DNA of 29,949 nt. Source: JAXLWB01 sp046328715. Lineage in GTDB: Bacteria; Chloroflexota; Anaerolineae; Caldilineales; Caldilineaceae. Shown piece after piece: positions 1 to 8,662 of this stretch. Every line of letters starts with the position of its first letter. Position 1 is the first letter of the stretch. The notes beneath the pieces were generated by a model, which made no database searches, was not told where the DNA came from, and was given only the letters and a program-made list of their open reading frames with translations. The stretch is from positions 1 to 29,949 of the forward strand of contig JAXLWB010000076.1 in the NCBI GenBank assembly GCA_046328715.1. Reading direction: 5' to 3'. Both the position numbers and the translations under genes were made by a program.

Positions 1-261
1 AAAATTCAATTTGAGCAATCAAGCGCTAGTACACCTTCTGGAGAAGTTGCAATTTACTTCTGGGATGGTCAAGGCTGGCAGAAATTGCCGACAGTGATAA
101 CTGTGCCTGTGGCAGGCTTTCATTCTGATGGAATTGGTGGAGCCGACACCGAAGCGCAGGATGACCAAAAGTTGGCAAGCACACCCAGCCAAGGCGTTGG
201 CGTCTATGCTGTATTTATGGATAACCAACAGCGTCTCTATCTGCCACTACTTTCTAGATAA
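1..261 (+). CDS. C-terminal fragment of a secreted/surface protein (5' end outside window)
   Basis: Frame 1 is open from the first base to a TAA at 259-261, giving 86 residues with no start in the window, so this is the 3' end of a longer gene. The piece is polar and beta-rich (it contains VAIYFWDGQGW and VGVYAVFMDN) and ends in RLYLPLLSR. As I recall, many exported Chloroflexota proteins end in a short tail like xVYLPLVxR, probably a sorting or anchoring signal; this match is from memory. The stop lies 8 bp inside the 3' end of the convergent cyclase gene. The function of the missing part cannot be told. Confidence 0.6.
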   Translation, partial: KIQFEQSSASTPSGEVAIYFWDGQGWQKLPTVITVPVAGFHSDGIGGADTEAQDDQKLASTPSQGVGVYAVFMDNQQRLYLPLLSR

Positions 262-3200
262 TAGAAAAATCTGTCTGTGCTGCCTGAAGGATTTCTCGGT
301 GATATGGGACGTTCTCGATAAATGAACGTCTCATATCACCGTTGGAAATTTTGAGTGCCTGCTCTTGTAAAAGGCGAACCGCAAAGTTCAACGCTTGGAT
401 CGCTTGTTCAGGCTTGTGCAGTGCTTGAAAAACTTGGAAACAAAACCAATAGTCGCGTTGAGGGAAATTGAGGTTGTCTTCACGGTAAATATCTAGAAGG
501 CGCATGGCCTCAGTTGCATAGCCGAGCGCTTCAGAATCATCGTGCAAGGCTAAGTATGCAGAAGCAAGAATGGTGAGATCGGAGGTTGTCGAAGATTCAA
601 GCCCAATCGCATGATACTTGGCAATCGAGCGTTGCGCTTTGGCAACACTTTCTTGAAATTCCTGCCGCTGAAGATCGAGAAGCGCTAGGTCGTTGAGGCA
701 AATGGCCTCCAATTGAATATCTCCCTGAATTTGGGCTAACTCTAAACTTTCTACTAACAATGATTCAGCCCTGTCGGTTTCCTCAATGTCGCGCAATACT
801 TGACCCAAGTTACACAGTAGGTAGGCTTCGGCATTTTTCTGGCCAATCTTTTGACTTAAATGTAACCCGTTCTCCAAACTTTCCTTGGCCGCGTGGAGAT
901 CGCCTACCAGAAGATAAAGCACCCCCAGATCATTCCAGGTTGTAGCTTCCCACCATAGATTCCCAATCGATTGCTGAATGCTGATGGCGCGTAATAGCAG
1001 GGGTTTTGCTTGGTCGTGATCTCCGAGTTCGCCCAAACTTTGCGCAATATTGAGCAAACTGGCACCAACTCCAGTTCGATCTCCAATAATTTCACAAATG
1101 GCAAGCGCTTGCTCATGATAGGGGATCGCTGCCTGAAAGTTGCGGCGATGACGTTCCACACTTCCCACTGCGTTCAGCGCCCTGGCCTCTTGTTGTTTAT
1201 TGTGAATCTTCTGATTAATTCGTAGTGCGCGTGCAAACTCGGCTTTTGCCTCTTCATACTTGCCTTGTTGCCGATACACCAGCCCAAGTCCATAGTGGGC
1301 CTCGGCTTCAACTCCAGTTCCAACCATCCCCCAAATTGCAACTTCACTCAACGCTGCGATGTACTTTTCACCGGCAATTTCATATTCACCCTGTCGCCAT
1401 GCAATCACGCCTAGTTGGTTCAGACAGCGTGGCTTGTTTTCACTGTTATCAAGGTGCTGTGCTACGGTCAGTGCCTGCCCGATGATCGTTGTCGCCTGTT
1501 CATAGTCACTCACCGACTCAAAATACTTGCCCCACAACAACAATGTCTCGAAATCCTCCCCAGCCAAAGCAGTCAGCTGATGTAATGCCTCCTCTTGCTG
1601 CTCACGCCTGCCCAAAATATCGAGCACCTCGACCTTGGCCTTCAACCACTGACGCCGTTGCTCCAATTGCAGGGCACGGTTGAGGTAACTCAGCGCGGTT
1701 TCGTTAGCGTAGTCGCGTTGGGCGCGCTGGGCGGCACGATCCAAATATTGAATGGCCTTGTCGCGCACAGGTAGTTGCGCGAGATCACTGTTGTAGAAGT
1801 GAAAGGCCAGTCGCTCGATGGCCTCGGGCTGCATCCGCTCCAGTGCCAGCCCAACCGCGTGGTGGAGTTGGCGACGCTGATTTTCGAGTAGCGTGCTGTA
1901 GGCAACCTCTTGCGTGATGTTATGTTTGAAGATGTAGGCCAGGGCTGGTTCTGGCTGTTCAACACGGGCGAAGTCACGCTCAAGCAGGGTGGCCATATCA
2001 TGAGTGAGCGTTGTGCGTTCACTCTGGCTAGGATGGGCTTGCGCTAGCAAGTCAAACTCGAAGAGACGGCCAATCACACTCGCTACCTTAAGTGTCGGTT
2101 TGACTGACTCGGGCAAGCGATCCAAACGGGATAGAATCACACCCTGGATCGAGTTGGGCATGCCCAGATCAACCGCGCTTAGCGGTGCATCGGGTCGGAG
2201 CTGCCAGCTTTCGCCACTGCGCACAAGACAATTGGCCGCCTGTAATGCAGCGATTGTCTCTTCGGAAAGAGTCCATTCCCCTTCGGTTTCGACCAATCTG
2301 CCACTTTCGTAAAGCGCATCGACCAACTCTTCGGTGAAGAAGGGGTTGCCTTGCGCCTGCGCTTGTATCAATGCGACCGCCAGTGGAGAGACGTTGCCTT
2401 TCAAACGCTGTGTCACCAGTTGGATCGTGCCCGACGGCGGCAACTCTTCCAAGCGTATGAAATCCTGATTTGCCAGTTGTGCCAGATCTGTCAAAAAGCT
2501 TCCTTGCTCTCCTCCTGCCACTATGCTCAGTCCTGGCTCTTCCTGTCTTTCCGTTTCCTTGTCTTCTTGTCTTTGGTCCACCGGTCGATGCACCACCAGT
2601 AGCAAGATCGGTGCAGCGTCAATCACACGAGCCAAGGCTAGCAGAAGTGCCTGCGAAGCTTCATCCATCCAGTGTACATCTTCGACCAACAGTACCAATG
2701 GTGTACGCCGCGCATTGGCTTGTAGCAACTCCACGGCCAAACTCTGCAATGCTTCCTGGCGCAACTTGGGATCAAGCGAGGCCGTGGTTGGATTGTCGGG
2801 AATCTCGATGCCAATGATTTCGCCGAGCAAGGGCAGACGCAAGAGCAGGGTTGGATTTGTGTTGCGTACCACTTCCTCAATCCGATCAAGCATGATGCTC
2901 TCGCTCATTTGGCTGTGTAACCCAAAGAGTGAACGTGTGATCTGGCGTGTGGCATGATAAGCCGTGTCGCGTTCTGTGCTCTGACAGATGGCGGCGGTGG
3001 TGTTGACGCCTTTCGTTTCAGTGCGTTTGAGAAAAGTGGCGACCAAGTGACTTTTGCCCACGCCAGCGCTGCCTTCAATGCGCAACATCCGACCTGGACC
3101 CGTTAACACTTGCTCAAGCGTCTGCTGCATCTGTGACAGCTCTTTTTCGCGTGCTGCCAGTGGTTCTTCGTAGAGCCGTTGCAGATGGCTGGCAATGCGT

Positions 3201-4516
3201 GCCTGCCGCCCGATGACGTTATAAACAGTCTGTACCTCCGCTCTTCCTTTCACCCGAAGTTGCAAGGGTTCGTCGAAGAGAAAATCTTCTATGGTAGCTT
3301 CATATATCGCCTTGGAAACCAGAATCTGCCCTGCGCGGGCATTGGTCATTAGCCGAGCAGCAAGATTAACCTCTTCGCCCAATACGCCGTAGGTTTGGCG
3401 CGTGTCGCTGCCATAAGGACCTACACGCATCGATCCCTGGCTGATGCCGATCTGAATCGTTGAAAGAAAGGGGAATTTGTTGCTGCTGTTGCGCAGATCC
3501 AACGCAGCCACCACTGCGCGGCGGCTGTCATCATCATGGGCGATCGGCGCGCCAAAGGCGGCGTAAAGGTAACTGCCTTTGTCGCCAGTGGTCAGTTGAA
3601 TCAGTGTCGCCTCGTGGCGGCTGATAACCTGCTGGACATAACAGATAAACTGGTCAAGCTTATTTCCCGCCTCAGGATCCTGTTCGAAGTCTAGTCCACT
3701 AAAGCGTAGAAAGAGCGAGGTAGCTGGCCGCAACTCGGCCAGAAAGCTGCTTTGGTCTTGCAACCTAGCAAAGAGGGTAGGAATCACCCAGGAGCGAACC
3801 AATTCCTCATGTGGCTGTGGCAACGTGGCAGATGCTTGCGTTCCAATAGGCAAATCAAACAGCGCCTCGACGACTGCAAAGCAGCCTCGACCTTCCGCAT
3901 CATGCCTCTGTTCGGCAATCGACAAACGAGCACCTAAGGCTGCAACGGTTGCCTGGTCGACCAACAATTCACCGGTGCGCGCCAAATGTTCAGCAGCAGC
4001 CATCCGATCCAAGGTGTCGCCAGCCAGCACATCGATCCGCTGAATTGCCGGATCGCCCACCACAAAACGATGTACCTTGCCACTGGCGACGGCTGTCTTT
4101 ACGACTAACTGGACGGATGTCGTTGTGCTGACTTGTACGCGCGCTACGGGTTGTATAGCTTGTTGCATGGCCAAGGCGGCTGCGACAGCCCGTTGGGCGG
4201 AAAGTAATTGCGGATTATCGCTTGCATCGCCTGCTTCTCCAAACCAACAGGTGATGGCATCGCCGGCAAAGCCGATGACGCTGCCCCCGAAGCGTTCAAC
4301 CTCATGGATCAAGGCATTATAGACTTCGTTGAGATGGCGTGTTAGTTCATCGGCGCCACGTCGTGAGCCGTGCAATTTGGCCAGCGCGTCGGCCAATGGA
4401 GTAAAACCTGAGATGTCAGCAAAGAGGACCGAGCCGACGGTCTCTTGCGGCAGTTCACGGTTATTGGCGAAGGCCGCTAGCCGGTCTTGTGGTAGAAAGG
4501 CGTTGGCAATGTTCAT
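254..4516 (-). CDS. Soluble adenylyl cyclase-like protein: tandem class III cyclase domains, AAA ATPase, TPR repeats
   Basis: This 1420-aa protein has the C1-C2-NTPase-TPR order of mammalian soluble adenylyl cyclase (sAC). C1 (about 27-185) has FADISGFT and GFAGDAI; Asp34 and Asp86 fit the two metal-binding Asp residues and have the same spacing as D47/D99 of sAC. C2 (about 265-435) lacks these Asp residues but has GDKGSY (Lys313) and VNLAARLM (Asn384, Arg388), matching the residues C2 gives to the shared active site. The C1 lysine normally four residues before the second Asp is Gly82. The P-loop GSAGVGKS is at 482-489 and Walker B LLVEDVHW at 609-616; degenerate TPRs fill about 950-1390. There is no signal peptide or membrane segment, so it is probably a cytoplasmic cAMP-producing or ATP-sensing signalling protein. 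No clear Shine-Dalgarno precedes the ATG. Confidence 0.85.
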   Translation of the reverse strand: MNIANAFLPQDRLAAFANNRELPQETVGSVLFADISGFTPLADALAKLHGSRRGADELTRHLNEVYNALIHEVERFGGSVIGFAGDAITCWFGEAGDASDNPQLLSAQRAVAAALAMQQAIQPVARVQVSTTTSVQLVVKTAVASGKVHRFVVGDPAIQRIDVLAGDTLDRMAAAEHLARTGELLVDQATVAALGARLSIAEQRHDAEGRGCFAVVEALFDLPIGTQASATLPQPHEELVRSWVIPTLFARLQDQSSFLAELRPATSLFLRFSGLDFEQDPEAGNKLDQFICYVQQVISRHEATLIQLTTGDKGSYLYAAFGAPIAHDDDSRRAVVAALDLRNSSNKFPFLSTIQIGISQGSMRVGPYGSDTRQTYGVLGEEVNLAARLMTNARAGQILVSKAIYEATIEDFLFDEPLQLRVKGRAEVQTVYNVIGRQARIASHLQRLYEEPLAAREKELSQMQQTLEQVLTGPGRMLRIEGSAGVGKSHLVATFLKRTETKGVNTTAAICQSTERDTAYHATRQITRSLFGLHSQMSESIMLDRIEEVVRNTNPTLLLRLPLLGEIIGIEIPDNPTTASLDPKLRQEALQSLAVELLQANARRTPLVLLVEDVHWMDEASQALLLALARVIDAAPILLLVVHRPVDQRQEDKETERQEEPGLSIVAGGEQGSFLTDLAQLANQDFIRLEELPPSGTIQLVTQRLKGNVSPLAVALIQAQAQGNPFFTEELVDALYESGRLVETEGEWTLSEETIAALQAANCLVRSGESWQLRPDAPLSAVDLGMPNSIQGVILSRLDRLPESVKPTLKVASVIGRLFEFDLLAQAHPSQSERTTLTHDMATLLERDFARVEQPEPALAYIFKHNITQEVAYSTLLENQRRQLHHAVGLALERMQPEAIERLAFHFYNSDLAQLPVRDKAIQYLDRAAQRAQRDYANETALSYLNRALQLEQRRQWLKAKVEVLDILGRREQQEEALHQLTALAGEDFETLLLWGKYFESVSDYEQATTIIGQALTVAQHLDNSENKPRCLNQLGVIAWRQGEYEIAGEKYIAALSEVAIWGMVGTGVEAEAHYGLGLVYRQQGKYEEAKAEFARALRINQKIHNKQQEARALNAVGSVERHRRNFQAAIPYHEQALAICEIIGDRTGVGASLLNIAQSLGELGDHDQAKPLLLRAISIQQSIGNLWWEATTWNDLGVLYLLVGDLHAAKESLENGLHLSQKIGQKNAEAYLLCNLGQVLRDIEETDRAESLLVESLELAQIQGDIQLEAICLNDLALLDLQRQEFQESVAKAQRSIAKYHAIGLESSTTSDLTILASAYLALHDDSEALGYATEAMRLLDIYREDNLNFPQRDYWFCFQVFQALHKPEQAIQALNFAVRLLQEQALKISNGDMRRSFIENVPYHREILQAAQTDFSII

Positions 4517-4663
4517 GGATACTTGGGCGTGAACGACGGACGGCGACAGAATAGTTCGTCATTCGTACCATTCTCAGTATGCCACAATCGAGCCGTCTTG
4601 TAGAAAGGTTGATAGAGATCAAATCAGCGTAGACTCATTTGCGTGCAATAGGCAATAACGACC

Positions 4664-4672
4664 TGCTATGTT
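4664..4672 (+). promoter_or_regulatory. Possible extended -10 promoter for the thioredoxin-like lipoprotein gene
   Basis: TGC followed by TATGTT is an extended -10 pattern about 57 bp before the ATG at 4729. No good -35 is seen at normal spacing. A Shine-Dalgarno (AAAGGAG) lies about 10 nt before the start. The rest of the 212-bp divergent gap to the cyclase gene shows nothing else clear. Confidence 0.3.
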
Positions 4673-4728
4673 AAAATTCACAGGTATAGTCCAACTTCAA
4701 TTTCAACCTGCAAAGGAGACCTCACTCT

Positions 4729-5145
4729 ATGAAATTGCCTGCTCAAGGGCGTTACCTGCTATTGTTATGTGTACTCTGTCTTAGCCTGCTACTGGCTGCG
4801 TGTGGTGGCGACGATGAGAGTGCTGCTGAACCCGCGTCTGCCCCTGCTGCTTCATCCTCTTCCGGTCCGCTTAAGTTCGTCTACTTCCGTTCTGATGATT
4901 GCGGCAACCAATGTGCAGAAATGGATCCAATTGTTGATGGCTTTGTCGAAACTTACAAGGACAAACTTGTGGTTGAAAAGCAGGACGGTAAGAGTGAGGC
5001 AGGTAAGAAATTGATGGAGCAATTCTCATTAACCAAGATCCCAAGTTATTTGATTCTTGATAGCAATGGCAACAAGCTTTGGTCAAACAGTGGCCCGATC
5101 CACAAAGATATGCTCGCTCAACAGATTATTAACTTGACCAAGTAG
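4729..5145 (+). CDS. Thioredoxin-fold lipoprotein with CX3C motif
   Basis: 138 aa. An N-terminal hydrophobic stretch ends in a lipobox LAAC (residues 22-25), predicting a lipid-anchored protein outside the cytoplasmic membrane, then a Gly/Asp/Ala/Pro/Ser linker to about residue 46. The rest is thioredoxin-like: beta strand LKFVYF, a cysteine motif at the expected place (Cys58 and Cys62, CGNQC), and the cis-Pro loop KIPSYLILDSNG. The usual redox motif is CXXC; here three residues separate the cysteines, so this may be a non-standard thiol-disulfide enzyme, a metal or thiol binder, or a degenerate relative. It is a stand-alone gene with a good Shine-Dalgarno and its own terminator. Confidence 0.8.
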   Translation: MKLPAQGRYLLLLCVLCLSLLLAACGGDDESAAEPASAPAASSSSGPLKFVYFRSDDCGNQCAEMDPIVDGFVETYKDKLVVEKQDGKSEAGKKLMEQFSLTKIPSYLILDSNGNKLWSNSGPIHKDMLAQQIINLTK

Positions 5146-5156
5146 TCCTTCTTTAA

Positions 5157-5205
5157 CGCATAAAAAAGCGCCATGCTTAGGACAAGCATGGCGCTTTTTT
5201 ATGCG
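5157..5205. terminator. Perfect 22-bp bidirectional intrinsic terminator
   Basis: Arms 5157-5178 and 5184-5205 are exactly complementary with a 5-nt loop. The GC-rich inner stem (GCGCCATGCTT) is flanked by A6 on the left and T6 on the right, so either strand gives a hairpin followed by a U tract. It sits between the convergent lipoprotein (plus) and lactonase (minus) genes and should end both transcripts. Confidence 0.92.
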
Positions 5206-5212
5206 TTTGACC

Positions 5213-6298
5213 TCAAAACTTGATACAAACTGGCTTCGACAGCGTGAGCGAATGACCGGTAGTCGACAGCAGACCTTGTTCGGGGTTGATAGCAAAGGAA
5301 ACAATCGAATTGCCATCTTGGTTGGCCACTAGCAGAAATTTTCCAGTTGGATCGATGGCGAAATTGCGTGGCGTTTTGCCAAGGCTTGCTTGATACCCAA
5401 GCGTCCGTACCCTACCACTAGCCTCATCAATGGCGTAGATGACAATGCTGTTATGCCCTCGATTTGAACCGTACAGGAAACGCCCGGAAGGATGGACATG
5501 GATATCTGCGCACCACTTTTCACCCGTATAACCTTCAGGCAGGGTTGAGATAACCTGAAGCTCCTGTAGTGATCCGCTTGCTGTCCCGTAGGCAAAGACA
5601 GTTATCGTGCTGTCCAACTCGTTGATTAGGTAGACATAGCGGCCATTAGGGTGAAACGCTAGATGCCGCGGACCAGCACCATCGTGGACTTTGGTCCAGC
5701 GTACGCTCTCTGGCACAAGTTGACCCAAGGTTGGGTCGATAGCGTAACAACCAATCTTGTCAATCCCCAAGTCGTTGACCAGCAGAAAACGATTGTCGGG
5801 CGAAAAGATCGCCTGATGGGCATGCGGTCCTTCTTGACGGGTTGGATTGGTGCCTTGCCCATGATGTTGCACATGCTCTCGAAACGGGTCAATCGTGCCA
5901 TCCGGCGCTAGAAGATAAGAGGCAAAGCTTCCTCGCCGATAACTCACCGAGACCAACAAACGATTGGTGGCATCGACATTGACATGACAGGAGATGCCAT
6001 TCGGCGTCGGCTGCTGGTTGAGAAAGTGCAGATTGCCGCTCTGCTCATCGACGGCAAATGCAGCGACTGCGCCTTTCAGTTGAACATCTGGCTCAAAGGT
6101 GTCGCCAATCGCATAAAGAAAGCGGCGATTAGCGGAAATCGCCAGGAAACAGCCGTTGCTTGCCCAAGCTGCTGGTTGCAGATCCTCAAGTGCTCCATTG
6201 TTCACATTGAGCGATGCCCGGTAAATTCCCTGTGAACGCTCATCCTCTCGGGCGTTGGCGTCGCTGTAAGTGCCAATGTAAAAGCTGCTGTTCGCCAT
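5213..6298 (-). CDS. Lactonase family seven-bladed beta-propeller protein (6-phosphogluconolactonase type)
   Basis: 361 aa, the usual length for the YbhE/Pgl-type lactonase family. It has the regular blade pattern: FYIGTYS at the N-terminus, then repeats such as HAHQAIFSPDNRFLL, GPRHLAFHPNGRYVY, DIHVHPSGRFLYGSNRG and TPRNFAIDPTGKFLL. The family hydrolyses 6-phosphogluconolactone or related sugar lactones; the true substrate here is not shown by sequence. No signal peptide is seen, so it is probably cytoplasmic. Its ATG directly follows the stop of the dioxygenase gene (TAAATG), so the two are likely translationally coupled. It is the last gene of the GH4-dioxygenase-lactonase unit and ends at the terminator 8 bp downstream. 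Confidence 0.9.
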   Translation of the reverse strand: MANSSFYIGTYSDANAREDERSQGIYRASLNVNNGALEDLQPAAWASNGCFLAISANRRFLYAIGDTFEPDVQLKGAVAAFAVDEQSGNLHFLNQQPTPNGISCHVNVDATNRLLVSVSYRRGSFASYLLAPDGTIDPFREHVQHHGQGTNPTRQEGPHAHQAIFSPDNRFLLVNDLGIDKIGCYAIDPTLGQLVPESVRWTKVHDGAGPRHLAFHPNGRYVYLINELDSTITVFAYGTASGSLQELQVISTLPEGYTGEKWCADIHVHPSGRFLYGSNRGHNSIVIYAIDEASGRVRTLGYQASLGKTPRNFAIDPTGKFLLVANQDGNSIVSFAINPEQGLLSTTGHSLTLSKPVCIKF

Positions 6299-7090
6299 TT
6301 ATGCTTCCGTACTAAACGGTGCTTCACCGTTGATCCGTTCCCGATAGCCGCTGACCATGACCCCGGGGCGCCCAAAACTTTGCCCATATAGTTGACGATT
6401 CTGGGGATCACGGTAGCCCATGCGCACCAAGCGTCGTGGCTTTTTGGTCTGGTTGATGTAGGAACCGTGAATCGTGTCGATACAGAAGACGACGACATCG
6501 CCCGCTTTGGCCGGCACCGGGACGGTCTGCTCCAACTTATACTGATCGGTGGGCAGGTGTGGCGTGCAAGGACCCTTTTCGGTTTGGGTGATGTGTTCTA
6601 GATGACCCAACTTGTGTGAACCAGCCAAAAAGCGAATTTCGCCATTTTCGTGGAAGGTATCATCCAGATGGACCAATACATCAACGTAGCGTCCATCCTG
6701 GTGACCATAGAAGGGATTGTCCTGGTGCATCGGGAACGGGTGCCCGTTCTGTGGTGGCTTGATGTGCATGGTCGTGTGGTGTAGTTCCACATTGGGACCG
6801 AGTAAGTCGCTCAGTGCCGCCACCAACTTGGGATGGATCACGGCACGCGCCCAGGCCGAAGAGTATAGGTGTAGGTCATGCATGGCGGTGAGTTTAGACT
6901 TTTTCTCGGTTTCTGGGTCCATATAGGCTTGCCGCCAGGGGCCGCTCCATCCTGGGCTGGTGAATGCCCAATCGGCAACCAGCCGATCCATTTCGTCCGA
7001 AAGTTCCTGAAGTTCGGTTGGTGAGTAAATTTTGGGAATATGCAGGTAACCTTCGTCATTGTAGAAGTTGATCTGTTCTTGCGTTAGCAT
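6299..7090 (-). CDS. Phytanoyl-CoA dioxygenase (PhyH) family Fe(II)/2-oxoglutarate oxygenase
   Basis: 263 aa from the ATG at 7088-7090, chosen because AAGGAG precedes it by about 10 nt; the frame stays open upstream to 7141, but that part lies in a repeat. The fold markers are HQD (His122-x-Asp124) and distal His208 in DTIHGSY, which form the Fe(II) facial triad, followed by RRLVRMGY with an Arg for 2-oxoglutarate binding. PhyH relatives hydroxylate many small molecules, so the substrate is unknown. Company with a glycosidase and a lactonase suggests a sugar-derived or lipid-linked compound, which is inference. It is cytoplasmic. Its ribosome binding site can pair with a complementary hexamer just upstream. 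Confidence 0.88.
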   Translation of the reverse strand: MLTQEQINFYNDEGYLHIPKIYSPTELQELSDEMDRLVADWAFTSPGWSGPWRQAYMDPETEKKSKLTAMHDLHLYSSAWARAVIHPKLVAALSDLLGPNVELHHTTMHIKPPQNGHPFPMHQDNPFYGHQDGRYVDVLVHLDDTFHENGEIRFLAGSHKLGHLEHITQTEKGPCTPHLPTDQYKLEQTVPVPAKAGDVVVFCIDTIHGSYINQTKKPRRLVRMGYRDPQNRQLYGQSFGRPGVMVSGYRERINGEAPFSTEA

Positions 7091-7097
7091 GTCTTGT

Positions 7098-7114
7098 CTC
7101 TCCTTATGGGAGAG
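7098..7114 (-). promoter_or_regulatory. Shine-Dalgarno-occluding mini-hairpin before the PhyH gene
   Basis: In the mRNA sense CTCTCC (7114-7109) and GGAGAG (7103-7098) are perfectly complementary with a CATAA loop, and the second arm contains the Shine-Dalgarno. The same core (CTCCCATAAGGAG) precedes the OppD gene at 16077-16089. It could lower initiation unless the upstream hairpin or ribosomes change the fold. This is inference. Confidence 0.45.
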
Positions 7115-7158
7115 GTGAGGGGTGAAGTCGAACAACCTCACCCCTCACCCCTCCAACC
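7109..7158 (-). repeat. Intercistronic quasi-palindrome, heptamer family RTGARRR (copy 1)
   Basis: Stem 7114-7125 pairs exactly with 7138-7149 (12 bp, 12-nt loop). Both arms are made of repeated 7-nt words of the form GTGAGGG/GTGAAGN. It fills the gap from the GH4 stop (7159) to the PhyH ribosome binding site. In the mRNA the purine-rich arm comes first and the pyrimidine-rich arm abuts the Shine-Dalgarno. A related copy lies at 16085-16152. Confidence 0.8.
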
Positions 7159-8520
7159 TCAAATCATTTGCTTTACATAATGTTCTTTCAAATCCTGATT
7201 GCCATCCATCTCCAGCAGATCGGCAAGAACAGCTTGCGCCTGATCATAGGAGCGTGTCTGTGGGCTCATCAACGTGTTCCAGAGCAACATCGAATAATCG
7301 CCCGTCTTAAAGGCGAGCAACTCCCGTTCCATGTCGAGCACTTCGGGCAAGATCTGCTCATACAATATCTTGGCGGGCAATGGCTCGACCCGAATCGGCT
7401 GGATTCCCTTCTTGTTGACAATCGCCGGCACTTCAACGACCACGTCAGCACCAACCCCGGCCAAGGCACCCTTGTTGGGCACATTGACCTGGAAGTAGCC
7501 TTCGTTGTCGTTGACCAGGCCATCGATGATCGGCACCTGTTGTTCACGTGTGCGTTCGGAACCAAAGACCGCAGTCACACTGGCTTTGGGATCGGCCACC
7601 AACTGGGCTACCTGGGCCAAGCGCTTTTCGAGATTTTCTACAAAATAGGGACGGGCCAATTCCGTGTCCGGGCCACCCCACGGTTCGCCAAACCAATGCT
7701 TCTTGGTTGGTAGATCGGTATGATACCACCAGCCGACACGGCGCGGCGTATCGCCGATTGGCATCAAACCAAACATCTTATATTGGTGAATTGTGCCGCG
7801 TGACATTTGGATGTCGTGTGTGCTTTGGGCAATGTGTGTGGTCCAATAGTGCTCTCCTTTCTCCTTGATCCAGCGATCTAGGGTGGGGTACATATTTTCG
7901 CCCTTATAAAAGAAGTGGGTGAGCCAGATGTTGTGATTCAGCCCCGGCGCTTGCCAGTTGAGATCACGTTCACGGGTCAGATCCAGACCCAGTTCGCGGG
8001 CAATGGTGTAGACGCCATAGTGTCCATGACAGAGGCCGCAGACTTTGATGCTGGTCTCGCGTGTCATCAAGGTGCAGCCTTCGTAGACTGGATTACCCGA
8101 TTGGATTAACCAAGCCTCCGGACAGATTGCCTCCATATCGCGTGCGACGTCGAGCATGAGCTTCAGGTTGCCATAGTTGCCGAGGTTGACACCGCCGTAA
8201 TAGTAGCCATGTTTGGCGGTCAACTCACGCTGCGCCCGTTGATGGGCGTGGCTGCTGACTGAGGCAGTATTGATCACAAAATCGGCATCTTGTAACGAGG
8301 CCTGGCGACTGGTCGTGCTCTCAAAGCGCAGATCAGAGCCAAGTTCATTCGCATAGCGCTCGCCGAGTTTGTGGATATTACGGAGCCGCTCAGCATCAAT
8401 GTCCATAAAACTGATCAAACTGCCAGCCAGCCCTGGGGTTAGGCAGATATCCTTCACCAATCCCAGTGAAAATTGTGCGCTCCCTGCACCAATGACAGAG
8501 AGTTTGATGGGTGTTGACAT
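7159..8520 (-). CDS. Glycoside hydrolase family 4 (NAD-dependent alpha-glycosidase type)
   Basis: 453 aa from the ATG at 8518-8520 (MSTPIKLSVIGAGS). The open frame runs on to 8646, but the extra N-terminus (MEIERLEIERF...) is translated repeat DNA, so I rejected it. GH4 markers: Rossmann GAGS at residues 11-14, an INTA-like strand near 83, SGNP with Asn143-Pro144, CHGHYG with Cys164-His165, and GLNHNIWL with His196; in the family Cys and His hold the Mn2+. GH4 enzymes cleave glycosides by an NAD+-dependent oxidation-elimination mechanism in the cytoplasm. Substrate class (alpha-glucoside, galactoside, galacturonide or 6-phospho-glycoside) is not resolved. It leads a unit with PhyH and lactonase and is divergent from the aminotransferase. 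Confidence 0.9.
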   Translation of the reverse strand: MSTPIKLSVIGAGSAQFSLGLVKDICLTPGLAGSLISFMDIDAERLRNIHKLGERYANELGSDLRFESTTSRQASLQDADFVINTASVSSHAHQRAQRELTAKHGYYYGGVNLGNYGNLKLMLDVARDMEAICPEAWLIQSGNPVYEGCTLMTRETSIKVCGLCHGHYGVYTIARELGLDLTRERDLNWQAPGLNHNIWLTHFFYKGENMYPTLDRWIKEKGEHYWTTHIAQSTHDIQMSRGTIHQYKMFGLMPIGDTPRRVGWWYHTDLPTKKHWFGEPWGGPDTELARPYFVENLEKRLAQVAQLVADPKASVTAVFGSERTREQQVPIIDGLVNDNEGYFQVNVPNKGALAGVGADVVVEVPAIVNKKGIQPIRVEPLPAKILYEQILPEVLDMERELLAFKTGDYSMLLWNTLMSPQTRSYDQAQAVLADLLEMDGNQDLKEHYVKQMI

Positions 8521-8662
8521 GAGGTTCTTCTTTCTAGATGGATGATATGCAATTGACTTCTGTAAGAGGCTTATTATCGGGAAGCTTAGTGTATCAAGTA
8601 TACTACAAATTGTAAATCGTTCAATCTCTAATCTTTCAATCTCCAAACTCGATTCTTACCAA
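8521..8662. promoter_or_regulatory. Divergent control region of GH4 and aminotransferase
   Basis: This 142-bp gap must hold promoters for both directions, but no pair of consensus boxes is convincing. GTAT-N5-ATAC at 8591-8603 is a small palindrome that could be an operator. The right part (about 8611-8644) is a run of degenerate 7-8-nt words, in minus sense GATTGAAA/GATTGAAC, resembling one arm of the hairpin repeats elsewhere in the window but with no partner arm. Confidence 0.4.

Noticed and set aside
7091..7141. 17-residue N-terminal extension of the PhyH protein
   Set aside because: It would translate the hairpin repeat; the ATG at 7090 has AAGGAG before it.
8521..8646. N-terminal extension of the GH4 protein (MEIERLEIERF...)
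   Set aside because: It translates the GATTGAAA word repeat; the Rossmann motif sits at the usual distance from the later ATG at 8520.
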